DNA from: Moniliella sp. 'wahieum'
Taxonomy: Eukaryota > Basidiomycota > Moniliellomycetes > Moniliellales > Moniliellaceae
Direction: 5' to 3'
Length of the DNA stretch: 64,000 nt
Assembly: GCA_003971905.1 (NCBI GenBank)
Contig: RSEE01000112.1
Location: 25,001-89,000 of the forward strand
Shown: positions 1 to 11,499 of the stretch, piece after piece
Layout: the number at the start of each line of letters is the position of its first letter
Numbering within the stretch: position 1 is the first letter of the stretch
The notes under the pieces: generated by a model
Told to the model about the DNA's origin: nothing
What the model saw: the letters and a program-made list of their open reading frames with translations, nothing else
Databases searched by the model: none
Made by a program: the position numbers and the translations under genes

Positions 1-211
1 ATTCGTGTTTTGGTGCAGGGTAGTAGTGCGCAACCAGAAGCTGCATCAGGCCGTTCTGCGATTACAATTCCCCCTATTCCATTGGACAGAGCGCTCCTGA
101 TTGCATCCCGATGCTTGTCTTGCTCGTGCACCAAACATCTGCATCCGTCGTTAGGGAAGTTGAGGTTCGTGTGGGAGTGGGCTTGAGGTTTATGGTGTAC
201 GTTGGATGAAC

Positions 212-3200
212 TCAGTGCGTTTCGAGATAGCGTTGGGCAGGGATGCTCCAGTCCCAATGAAACGCGTAGCCGGTATCGCCAATGTCTTCCAATGTGTAGT
301 ACCACCTCCACGTCGACCGGGATATGCTGGAGCATGTCGGGATCGGGACGATCGACACTGTCGTCCGTATTCGCGTCGGAGTCGTCACCGTAATAGTCTT
401 CGTACAGTTGCTGAAAGTGCCGTGCATGGTCCAAGAGGAAGGCTTTGAAGGACTGTAAGCACACCAGCACGCCCGCTGGCGTCAAGGCGCGTTGTGACCA
501 TGGGATCTGGTCCATGTGTTGCATGTGGGAAAAAGCAAAGGTTTCCTCATATCCATTGGCGAACCACCTTCGGCATCCCATTCCGGATGTTTCCAATAAA
601 GGGGCGGAAGGGTAAGGGTAAGGTGGTGCAGGTGATCTCCGGTGACGCGCATGGGTCCAATCCAGCACATTGACCAACAACACCCCCATACGGTTTTCGT
701 CGTCTTCTTTCGCCTCGAGTACCGAATACATACCTACGGCCACGGATGGCAGCTGAATCAGGGCTGTCGGGGGGCGGTGGGGATTCAGGAAAGGAGTAGG
801 AATGGCGATGCAACATGCTGGGATCATGGCGCGTCCATCTTGCAACCACAACGCCGCTGGTACAGGGTTTGGCGACCGAAGGGAGTTAGCTGAAGCGGGG
901 TATGGCAATCGAGGATGGCGAACCAGGCAGGCCGGCTGTGAACACGGCCAGTATAAAAGCATGTTTGTAGCCCTTGAGCACACACAGGTAGTGGTTCTCA
1001 TCAAGTTCAGTTCACGTGCGCCCTGATAAACTCGTCATCTTCTGCATCTTCGTCTTCCAATAGAGGCTGGCTGCAAAAGAAAACACGAGTGTCTCAGATT
1101 CGGGCAGGATGTCAACCGCTCGAACAGCCAGCCGAAACCCTGCTGGGGACCTTCGACCCTACCTTCCCAATTCCGTTGAACGCAGATTCCGCCCCTACCA
1201 AGACCAAAATAGAGACAAACAGACAAGAATAAACAGAGTTAGCCACTTATCGTCCCCTTTCCAGCCACCAACCAAGCACCATATCTCCCCCGTCCAAGGG
1301 AACCCAAAACAAGAAACACATACCTCCTTTGCCCGCCTCGGCCCCGGTGGCTGGCTCAGATCCACAGTGGGCTGCCAACTGAGCATTCGGCTGCGCTGGG
1401 AATCAGATGATATGGGACGGGTCGAGGAGCAAGTTCTTCAACGAGAACAAGATCCTGTCCGACTCGGCATCGTGGACAATCAAGTCATCCTCTCGTACCA
1501 TTCATCATCGATCCGAAGTGTAGGATCGTGCGCTTGGCCATCCCAAGCATAGTGAGGCATAAGCATGCGGGGCGAAACGTCCATCTCCGCCAGCGAGTCG
1601 ACGGTCTGGCCGGTGGTGATGTTGAACATGGAAAATTCGTGTTTGCAAGGCATCGCTTGATCATCTCCCAGAACACTTCAGGGATAGACGGAGGAGGGGC
1701 GCAATCAAATACAGTCTGCGTTAGAACTACTGCCACGAAAAACATACCAAAGGGTAGCCATCCCAATCCTCCCCATCCTACCCACAATCAGGCATATAAG
1801 CGCAATACGTACCAAGCAACCAAGTAGTCAACCCCAACCATGGAGAATCGATGTGCCATGCGCTCCTTCCGCCCAGGATGTCCAAGATGGTGGTCTTGAG
1901 AGTGGAAGAGGGAAGGACAGCATCATCGCAAGACTAGTCTGAGTTTGCACCATCCAGCGAAGCAGCGAAAACGTCCGAAGAGGGAGCAGCAGCAGTATCC
2001 TTCCTCCGCATGATCCGATTTAATTGCCGTGGCTGCAGCAAAATCAGATGTCACAGCAGCAATACCTGTGTCCCCTTCGAACCACGTTCCGATTCATTCC
2101 CATCCTCGTTGGCCTTATCACGCTGGACTTGCAAGTCCCAGGCTCCATGGGAACACAACAGCGTAGTGGCTACCGGTCTCGGGTTTGTCTGTCGAGAGAG
2201 GTCAGAACTGAGATCAGGAAAGAGGGGGATGAAGGGGAGGAATAGAAAGAGGCGGTATAGAAGCTGAAGGAAAAGGAGCCACAACCGCAGCCACAACCAG
2301 CACATACCTCGACGCCACAGACTCAGCAACTGTCCGTCATAACCATCGCCCTCCCAAAAACACCCAATCTTCCGGTGCGGTATAGGTGTACAACTTTTCC
2401 TGGTTCCACTTGTCCCAATATCCATGCGATTCCGCTGTCCAGTTTCGTCATCCTCCCGGATGCGGATATTGTTAAACGTAACAGCCGTACTTGTTCTGCG
2501 GTCGGAACCCGTATTCAGTGCGTTCACTCACCGGACCCCCTTGTTCGTCGAGTACGACGGGGCACAAGAGCGGGCGCAGAACAAACCTGTTCGTAGGGTC
2601 CGTGGCGTCGGTGGGTTCCGGGAGAATCCGAGAAGCAGAGGCAGACGGCGAAGGCAGAGGAATGGGGGTACCAGACAGGCTCCATCCAAATGGGGCCTGC
2701 AGGAGTTCGTTGGCAACGACCAACGCTTGCCATGTGCGCGTACAATGTCCAAGCCGCAGGCGTGCGTAGCGTCTTGGAGTGACAACGGGGCGAGGCGGGC
2801 AGACGCAGCAGCCTGTATGCGATGCGGCGCCAGAGAGTTTGATTTTCGTAGAGAGATGCATGTAGTCCTGTGAGTGGATTAGACGCGAAAGGGTCAGCAG
2901 CTCGTGGGGCAGGACAGCTGTTGGCAAGAAGAGAGAAGGGAGGCAGACAATCACACGAAACGTACGCTTGCATGTCGCCGCCAGACGGACCACATCACAC
3001 GGCTCCAGCAGCTCCGAGGCGGCCACTTGCCAGACGACATCGGTGGGCAGAAACTCAACTTCATCGAATCCGTAAGCGTTCCACGCGTGTTACAAGGCAG
3101 AGGGGTCGCAGGACACGGAGGAAGGCAAGCGAGTCTGAGGAACCGGGGCCTGGGGATAGATATGTGCATTATATTCCCCCTTGGTGGATGGGGCGGCGGA

Positions 3201-3379
3201 CTTGGGAGGGGCTTGGCGCAGCCTGAGCGCCTGGGCCTGAGACAGCAGAGGTTGCGGAGCTTTGCGCAGCAAGCATCATAGCCTAGTATTCTAGCCGTCC
3301 ACTGGAGGCGAGATGGTGTATGTAGGGGCAGGAGGTGGATGCCATGTCTTCAGCGATATTCAGCACTGCTTTTTGCCAT
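212..3379 (-). pseudogene. F-box protein, degenerate tandem copy A
   Basis: This is a diverged copy of the gene at 5132-8272, offset by about 4.9 kb. The F-box is readable near 3055-2966 (FLPTDVVWQVAASELLEP, then CDVVRLAATCKR), followed by a GTACGT intron. The C-terminus reads YTLEDIGDTGYAFHWDWS and stops at 212. It looks dead for several reasons. The start-site region aligned with copy B's ATG (3379) reaches a stop after nine codons (MAKSSAEYR). A TAA lies just upstream of the F-box where copy B has CAA. The region matching copy B's 7200-7320 contains several stops. Some differences are substitutions rather than indels, so assembly error alone does not explain them. An intact F-box protein would recruit targets to an SCF ubiquitin ligase. 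An alternative is an expressed gene with a shorter, differently spliced product. Confidence 0.65.
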
Positions 3380-5131
3380 TTTCACAGCCCATTGATACGC
3401 CAGTACAATCATGAGCTCGTCGTGCGAAGCACTTCATGCGGATGCGGAATTGACCGTTGGGCGTTGGGCCTTAGGCCTTAGGCCTTATGCCTTAGGCGTC
3501 TGGACGGGTGAGTGTGACGGAAGCAGGCACCTCGCAGCCTGCGCCCATCCATCACAGACATATCACTCGTCAACGTCTCAGATCCCACACCCGGCGGGGT
3601 GCAGGAGGCAGGCGGACATGCGGGGCGTGCGCGGGCTCAAGCGCTCAAGGCGCTCAAGCTTCAAGTACTAAGTACTAAGTACGAAGCAGCGTACTGCCGT
3701 GATGTTCGTACGAGTTCATACTACGTATACATCCCTGGTATGTCAGTACAGACGCTGCGGTTTTTGGTGTTTGGGGTTGGGGGTTGGGGGGCTGACGCGC
3801 TGACGGGCGGCGGCGGGTCAGCCTGACCTAGTCAGTGGCCAGCACTCAGTACTGAACTCAGTACTGAACTCGGTACTCAATGCCTTAGGCACTCACTGTA
3901 AGTAAGGCTACCGGCAGTACTCCAGGACTATCGGTTGGCATTTTTCTCACAGCGCTGAGAATCAGCTCTGATTTCTGTACCAGCCGATCACAGGGGTGTG
4001 TGCCACAATCAAATGGGAGTGATGGACACATGGGCCATGCGGCAGGGGGGGGCGCCTGGTCCAGCTCCGAGGCAGGAGGCAAGGCTGTGTCAGCACGATG
4101 AGGAGGCCAGCAGCCCACAATGAATAACTCGATTAACGAACCCTCTACTAGCGGGCGTGGGAGCGAGTAGTATCAGTACGCGGTCAATTTTCTCCGTCGC
4201 AATGACTCTTCCCGCGCTTCCCGGGCTGATTCTCTGTCAAAACATGCCAACCATGTCAACGTTCAGCATTCAATCATCACTATTTAACGACGATCGGAGG
4301 GACACTGGCACGCCCGCCCCGGTGACGCGCGTCACGAAAGATCGTGGCAAGATGCATCATTAGTTGTCCCTAATCCCTACGCTCCATATTCAGCAGTGAG
4401 AGGTTAATTTGTCCTGCCTGTCGTCCGACCCCTAGGGAGGATGGGAGGGGGAGATGGCTCATGCGAACTAGAAGTTGGGTACAGCTCTGCCAGAGTGCCG
4501 GTACTGCAGTGGTACCATGGAGAGGTGGGTGAAAGGAGGAAGGATGCTTGCCCGACTTCAGGAGGAATGCGGAATCTCGGATTATCGATAAAGAGAGAAC
4601 GTGAAGCGTTTGGAACTGTGGTGTGGTGAAGAGTCAAAGTGGCAGCAGTAGACCCAATGAATACAGACTTGTGGCACACTCACTCCCCAGCGCACTCATG
4701 TGTCACAAAAGGCAAAGGGAGAATGGAGCCGAGTGGAGAGGAAGGGAACCGAGAGTGGGAAAGTAAGGAAATAGGAGTGGGGAAAACCATCAGGAACGGG
4801 CAATCGAGAACAGCGAGAGAAAGGTGCACCTTAACGACATACCAGCGAACGATCACATCCTACTTAAGACTCAGCCGCTGGTCTGTCTAGCAGATCCATC
4901 GAGCATTACGCGCAGGCCCAGCCAAGGAATTTATCGTGGGGGGGGAGGATACCAACCTGCTATCCACTACGGAGACAAGCGTCCTCTCCCTCTCTGCGGC
5001 GAAGGCCATCCGGTTAGGGGAGACCACGATCGGGTCATCGCTGTACTTGGCATTGTTTCCTCAAGGGAACCGGGCAGCTCTGAGGATTGTGTTGGAGTGG
5101 GCGTGCAGTGTATAGTGTACGTCGGGTCGAC
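3380..5131. other. Intergenic spacer between the F-box copies
   Basis: No credible coding region. It holds short repeats: CTTAGG/AGGCCT units at 3468-3497, AAGTACT units at 3663-3682, and GTACTGAACTCA units at 3848-3878. Sequence close to copy A's 5' flank recurs at about 8280-8450 next to copy B, including the CTTGAAGCT runs. Confidence 0.6.
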
Positions 5132-8100
5132 TCAGTGCGTTGCGAGGTAGCGTTGGGCGGCGGTGCTCCAGTCCCAGTGGAATACGTAGCCGGCATCGCC
5201 AATGTGTTCCAATGTAAAGTACATGTTCCAACCCTGCCGCGCTTGTTCCCGGAGCGCTTCTCCATCCGGATGATCTTCCGAGTCGTCCGAGTCGTACGAA
5301 TAGTCCGGGTCGTAAGATTCGAACTCCTCCGTCTTGTCCCACGCGGAGCGAAGGAGGAATGTTTCATGGCCTGCAAGGAAACCAGCACGCCGTCGGGGTC
5401 AAGGCGCAGTGTTCCCATTGGATCTGGGCATCGTTGTGCATGCAGGAAAAAGGATAGACGCTCGGCTCAATCCACCGCTGGATCACATGGGGCTCCCCAT
5501 TGGGAAGGACATAAAATGGGCGAAAGGGCAAGGTGGTGCATGTGATTTCCTGGGGCTGCCGCGCATGGGTCCAATCCAGCACATTGACCAGCAATATCCC
5601 CATTTCGTTATTTCCCTTGCGCACATTTTTAAGCGGAGTAAATGGACCTACGCCCAGGCGCGGCGCCAAAGTGGGGCCGTGGGTGCAGGCGGGGAATGAG
5701 GGATGTCGTAGGCATGGAGATGCAATGCTTGGAATGACGGCGCGGCCATCTTGCATCCACGAGCGATGCGAGTACCACAAGTCGCTTGAGATGGAGGCGC
5801 CCAGCCGGTGGCGTGTGTGGCAATCGAGGATGGCAAGCCAGGCCGGGTGGCGGTGGACACGGCCAGTAAATGCATGCTTGTAACCCTTGAGCACACACAA
5901 GTATAGGCCGAAAGGAAAATTCAGTTTCACATGCTCTTTCATAAACTCGGCATCGTCGGCGTCTTCGTCTGCCAACAGGGCTGGACTGGAAAAACAAAAC
6001 ACGAGCGTTTCGGATTCAGGGTGGACTTCAAATCCAAACACATCCCTAACCGCAAAACGCCCGGAACTCGCGACCCTCACCTGCTCAACGCCGGTGAACG
6101 CACGATTCTTGCCCTACCAATAGAACAGCAAAGAGAGAAACGAAAAAGAGGAGGGTTAGTAACTTGTCGCCCTGCTTCAGCAACCAGTCCGGAACGCGAA
6201 ATACTTACAGGATTTGCCTTTTTCGGCCGAGGTGGCTGGCTCAAATCCACTGTGGGCTGCCAACTGAGCATTTGGCTGCGCTGGGGATCGAGATGATACT
6301 TGGACGGATCAATGAGGAATTCGTTCAGCGAGAACATAGTTTTACCTGACTCGGCGTCGTGGGCAACCAGGTGGTTGAATGATCGCTCCCACTTCATTGT
6401 AGGATCTGGCGTTATTTGCCGTTCCAATCAAAGTGGGAAAAGAGCATTCGGGGCGAAAGACCAAAGGCTCAAGGGAGTCAACCGCCTCGCCTGTCGTTAG
6501 ATTGAACATGGAAATGATTTGTTTGCCGGGAGGCACATTGGGGTCATCAACGGCCGGGCCACTTGGACGGGGGGGGTAGGCGAAGCAATGTACGTAACCA
6601 AGACAGATCGTGTTAGCCGCGCTAACAAGAGAGACAAAAGTGGGGCCACCACAATCATCCCCATCACCAGGCATTCGAGCACAAGACGTACCAAGCAACC
6701 AAGCGATCATTCCCTACCAGGGCGAATCGGATTCCCAACAACGTTAAATCCGTGTCGCGTATCCCCCCGGGAATGTCCAAGATGGTGGTCTTAAGCGTCG
6801 AAGAGGGAAAGACGGCGTCATCAGAAGACGTGGAGTCGTCGCAGCATCTGATGCAGCAGGTTCAATTGCAGTCGAAACAGCAAAATTATGCGTAACAGCA
6901 GTAACTGCTTCTTCTCCAGAGTGATCGTCGTTGGTGGTATCGCAGCTCTTCTTTTTGCGATCGTCCTTGACCTTATTGTGCTGAACTAGCAAGTCCCAGC
7001 CACCATGGTGCACAATAACAGATACGTGGGTATTGTTCCCAGGATCATCTGTCGCAAAAGGTCAGATAGGGGTTCAGTAAAGGCTGGCAGAAATAAAAGT
7101 AACAATGTGAAGAAGAGCGCCCAAACCAGCAACGTACCCCGAAGCCAAACGCTCAGAAACAGTCCCTCATAGACGACATCGCCCCATAAAGCCACCAACC
7201 CTCCGGTGCGTCATAGGTATACAACTTGGTCTCGTGCTCCTTGTCCCAATACACCATCTGATTGTCTTCCAACTCTATCAGATCACTGCAAAAGTTCAAC
7301 CCGCCATACTTGCTCTGCGGTTGGACATGCGTGTTGGTCCGTTCCTCCGCCGGACCCCATCCCGTTCGAGCACAAGAGGGTTGAGGAGCGGGTGCAGAAC
7401 AAAGGGGTTGGTAGGATTGGTGGTGTCCACCTCGGTAAGGGGTGGGAGAGCATCGCCTGTGGCTAGTGCCTCCTTGTCGGGGGGCCCCGTCATTGCAGGA
7501 GGGCGGGGAGGGATGTGCGGCGGGAGAAGGAGTGGGGCGAGGATGAGGAAGCGGTGTGCCGGACAAGCTCCATCCAAAGGGAGCTTGGAGGAGTTCGTTG
7601 GCAATGACCAACGCTTGCCATGGCGCGGCACAATGTCCAAGCCGCAGGCGTGGGTAGCGTCTTGGAGTGACAACGGGGGCGAGGCGGGCAGACGTAGCAG
7701 CCGGTAGGCGATGCGGCGCCAGAGCGTTTGGTTTTCGTACAGAGACGCACGTAGTCCTGTGAGTGGATTAGGCGCGAAAAGGTCAGCAGCCAGTGGGGCA
7801 GGACAGCTGCCGGCAAGAAGCGAGAAAAGGGAGGCAGACGCCCACACGACACGTACGCTTGCACGTCGCCGCCAAACGGACCACATCACACGGCTCCAGC
7901 AGCTCCGAGGCGGCCACTTGCCACACGACCTCGGTGGGAAGAAACTCTAACTTCATCGAATCCGTAAGCGTTCCACGCGTGTTGCAAGGCAGAGGGGTCG
8001 CAGGACACGGAGGAAGGCAAAGCGAGGAACCGGGGCCCGGGGATAGATTTGTGCATCATATTCCCCCTTGGGTGGTGGGCGGCGGACTTGGGAGAGGCTT

Positions 8101-8272
8101 GGCGCAGCCTGAGCGCCTGGGCCTGAGACAGCAAGGTTGCGGAACTTTGCACAGCTTGGCATAGCCAACTGGTTGACACATTTGACAGCCGGAGGAGATC
8201 CGAGATCTGAGTCTGAGATATGGAGGACACAGCAGGATTGGGCGCTGTGTAAGTGGCATGGGTTTTTGCCAT
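5132..8272 (-). CDS. F-box protein, tandem copy B (large, multi-exon)
   Basis: Likely substrate receptor of an SCF ubiquitin ligase. I read exons 8272-7857, 7756-7138, 7048-6692, 6561-6209 and 6113-5132. The F-box (FLPTEVVWQVAASELLEP) lies near 7946-7860 and continues across the first intron as KRLRASLYENQTLWRRIAYR. A long conserved exon (6080-5364, including LNFPFGLYLCVLKGYKHAF and NEMGILLVNVLDWTHA) and an acidic stretch precede the C-terminus YFTLEHIGDAGYVFHWDWS. Relative to copy A there is an extra T near 7948, just before the F-box, and further frame changes near 7620, 6430 and 5390, so the gene is either sequence-damaged or decaying. The region after the F-box matches no domain I recognise. 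One intron starts GTAAGT, unlike most introns in the window. The start is the first ATG (MAKTHATYTAPN). Confidence 0.6.
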
Positions 8273-9751
8273 TTTCTCCACACCATTTCACACCCCATTG
8301 ATAATGTACTGAGTACGAGTCATATAGTCATGCATCATGCTGCCCGTACCGAGTCCTGAGTGTGAATATAGGAGGTGGCGCGGGAAGTGTGAAGCTTGGC
8401 GCTTGAAGCTCTTGAAGCTAGCTCTTGAAGCTTGAAGCCTGAGGACTACGTACAGAGGAGATGGTGCAATGCCCGTGAGACATGCGGCATTAGGTCTGAG
8501 GCCTGCCTCGTCCTGCGATGCGCAGTGGACCGGTGACATCACAGCTCAGATGCTCCCGTTCGTGCATCCTGGGACGGAGCGAGTGACGGGGACCCAAGCA
8601 TGTTCCTAGGCAGCCTGCGGCGATGCATCGCATGCATGGCACACACCATACACCCTGCGCCGCGTCGCATGCCCCGCTGTCCCATTCGCACATGTCGCAC
8701 AGCCGACGGCGGGCAGAAGGCAGACCAGCCCGACGAAGATGCGATGCGGGGTATGCGAGGGTCCATGGCACACGTGTACTCAGGTGTAGAAGACCAGAGA
8801 GCCGGCAGTTGATGGTGTATTGGCTACAGGGGAGAGGCTAGGAGACTATTTGCTAGGTAATATACAGGCAGTTTGCTACGTATACCGGGCGTACCAGCCC
8901 AGACTTCGTGCCTCGTGGTTGTGGTAGTGTTGCGCAGTGGTTGTGGGGTGGGGGAAGCTCAGTCCCCAGGCTGAGCGCTGAGGGCCTGCTGCTCACATCG
9001 AAGTCGATCGGACGGACACCACACGATCGAGAGCACATATGTGCCACAGTGGCCCAGGTGGCCAGATCAGTACCGAACACGTTGAACTCAGTACTGCTAC
9101 GTGCCGGATCCGAGCCAGGATCCGAGCCACAGGCAGCCACAAGAGGGGACAGGGCTGTGTCAGCCAGCACATTGACGTGGCCAACAACAATCCCTCTGCC
9201 CGCGGTGTGACCGAGAGTTTGGCAGAATCCACGTGTGCCCACAACTGCGCTCCAGCGCCCAGGTGCGTGCTTGTCTTTTTTTCTTGCCTCTCGCCGTTCG
9301 GTCGCGAGGATGAATGGGTGCGGCAGGAACCTATCGACCGACGAGTGCCCGCCCCCTTGCCCCCAGAACGTTGGCCAGCTCTCGCCTTGCCTGCCTTGCC
9401 TGACTTGCTCGCACGCCGAGAGTGTACACCTATATGACAGACCCGAGAGGCCCCTGTGGTACGCTTCTTCGCCTCATCGATCATCCCGCGCGGTCCGGGG
9501 AGGAGGACGAACGGGGGGGGGGCTAGTTGTGCGCCCGGAAGTGGGGCACGACAGGGCACGACCCCCGAACAGTGGTTGAGCCCATTGGGTGTGTGCATCC
9601 ACGGCCGCCGCCCTGGTTCCGCATTCCGACCCCTCCCGAACCCACCCTGTTATTCTACCTGCCTACATATACCTACCTACCTACGTATCTGTCTCGTCCA
9701 ACGCCGGCAAGGATGCCCAGGGCTTGCCGCGCCCTAAGATACAGATCGTGC

Positions 9752-9848
9752 GGATGGGATGGGATGGGATGGGATGGGATGGGATGGGATGGGATGGGAT
9801 GGGATGGGAGGATGGGATGGGATGGGGTGGGATGGGATGAGATGGGAG
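9752..9848. repeat. (GGGAT)n pentanucleotide satellite
   Basis: About 19 near-perfect GGGAT units, with one GGGAG interruption and one GGGGT variant. It is not a canonical TTAGGG telomeric array. Confidence 0.95.
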
Positions 9849-11447
9849 GCGCCCAGAAATAGATGTGAAAGGAAGGTATAATTAACACTGTTGGTCGAGC
9901 CTTTTTTTCTACCCTCCCTCACGCTCAACGTTCAATAAACTCCGAAAACGGAAACTAGAAATGAAGCGGGAAGGTCATACATGAGCGCATGAGCCAACTC
10001 CAACTGCATTGCCTGAAACGCCAGAGGGAGAAGAAGCTGATGATTTCACGGTGGAAGCAAGTGGAATGCAACGACACACTGCACATCCCCGCTTGTCTTC
10101 CCCCGGATCGTCGGGACGAGATACGTGCGGTACTATCGATTCCACAACGAAGATGGTCATCAAGCTGATTGGGAACGGGACGATCCTTTCTGAAGTATAT
10201 TCTCCTTGAAGACGGTTAAATCTTGATCGAATCGATCGCCATGTCTACTACACTGTCTCCTTCGTAGCTATCGTGTGCTATCCTCCGCTGTGGACCCAAT
10301 GACGTGCACCAGAGGGTCCTCTGACCTATGCTATTACCGGCCCCCTGGTTTCCTACATACGCTATAGTACCAGTACATCGCATACACCGAAGAAGCCTGA
10401 GCAAGTACCTAATACCCAGCAGTGTACTTGCTGCGTGAATGAGCTGGCAGTGGGACCATCGGTGGAATCCATGCGTGGATGCGTTGGCAGTGGAACCATC
10501 CGTGGAGCCCTAGGCTTTGTGCGGACCTGGTTCCCGTGGGAACGGGAAAGGCGTACTATACAGAAGGGAAGCGCACTTCCCTTGTATGCTCTCTTGTAGA
10601 CATGCGGGCAGAGCCTGGGCTCTGAGGAGCTGGGAGAAGGGTGTTAGCTCCCCTCTCCGCCCCCTGTCCGACGCGACGGTCGAGGGGAGGGAGGAGGTCC
10701 AAGTTTCTCCGTGACACTTTGGCCTCCGGCCGGCATAGGGAAAAGAGGGATGGAGAGGGAGAGGGAGAGGAGGGAAACAGCTGCATTTTGGACCATGACC
10801 AATTGGCTCGCTCTACGTTCCTGATACCTGTGCTCAATCTGATCAGGGCTGGCACCGATGCTGAAACCGACACCGACACCGACGCCGACAGCCAAGAGGA
10901 TGCAGCCCACACCCACGCGAACGGGGGCGGGAGTGTTGGGCGCGTTCTGACAACAACGACCTGCACGCAACCAACAGAGGGAGTGCCGTACTACAACAGT
11001 AGTGCCAGTTACTAGCCAACGTGGCCGCTACAGAAGCTCTCTTTTAAGTTCTTCTTAGCTGGGTATCGCAACCCCCGCAGACCGGAATCGCCTTCACCAT
11101 CATTTGCATGTCTGCTCGGGTATCCCTACGGCACAACTACTTATAGACGCATGCCTCTGAATCGATCGATGCCTCTGTGGGAGACATGCTCAGTTCTCAA
11201 CAGACCGTGGTTTTATCAGCATGGGTTATCAATTGGTTATGGCATCATTCCCACCCCCATACACACGCACTTGACATCACCGTAATCGTCACCAGAAAGA
11301 AGCAGCATGGTCTACTCACCGACAAAACGCAACCCAACAGTGCTTGTGGACAAACCGCGCATCTAGACACCAACCTGATGGACCACAGAACAGAGAGGAG
11401 AGCAAAGCAGCCCGCAGTTGGGCGTGTCAGCGCACCAGGGAAAAAAG

Positions 11448-11477
11448 GGGGGGGGGGAGGGGGGGGGGGGGGGGGGG
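11448..11477. repeat. Poly-G tract
   Basis: Thirty bases of almost pure G, 23 bp beyond the stop codon of the minus-strand MOSC-reductase gene. Its length is likely to be unreliable in any assembly. Confidence 0.9.
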
Positions 11478-11499
11478 TAGACGGTAAACCGAATTTCTT

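Larger units (their letters stand above)
8273..11499. other. Gene-poor region
   Basis: About 3.2 kb without a gene I can support. Open frames are short and lack conserved motifs. It contains a GGGAT satellite (9752-9848), a GTACTGAG/AGTACT-type cluster near 9066-9098, and part of a poly-G tract at 11448-11477 just beyond the 3' end of the MOSC-reductase gene. Confidence 0.5.

Noticed and set aside
5300-5340. GATTCGAACTCC resembling a tRNA T-loop
   Set aside because: It is within the F-box coding sequence (acidic segment) and no cloverleaf partner stems are present.
212-8272. F-box duplication as a transposon-mediated event
   Set aside because: No terminal repeats, target-site duplication or transposase-like sequence were seen at the boundaries; unequal exchange is simpler.
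9752-9848. GGGAT array as a telomere or subtelomere remnant
   Set aside because: The unit is not TTAGGG, and conserved single-copy genes flank both sides at a distance; an ordinary satellite is more likely.
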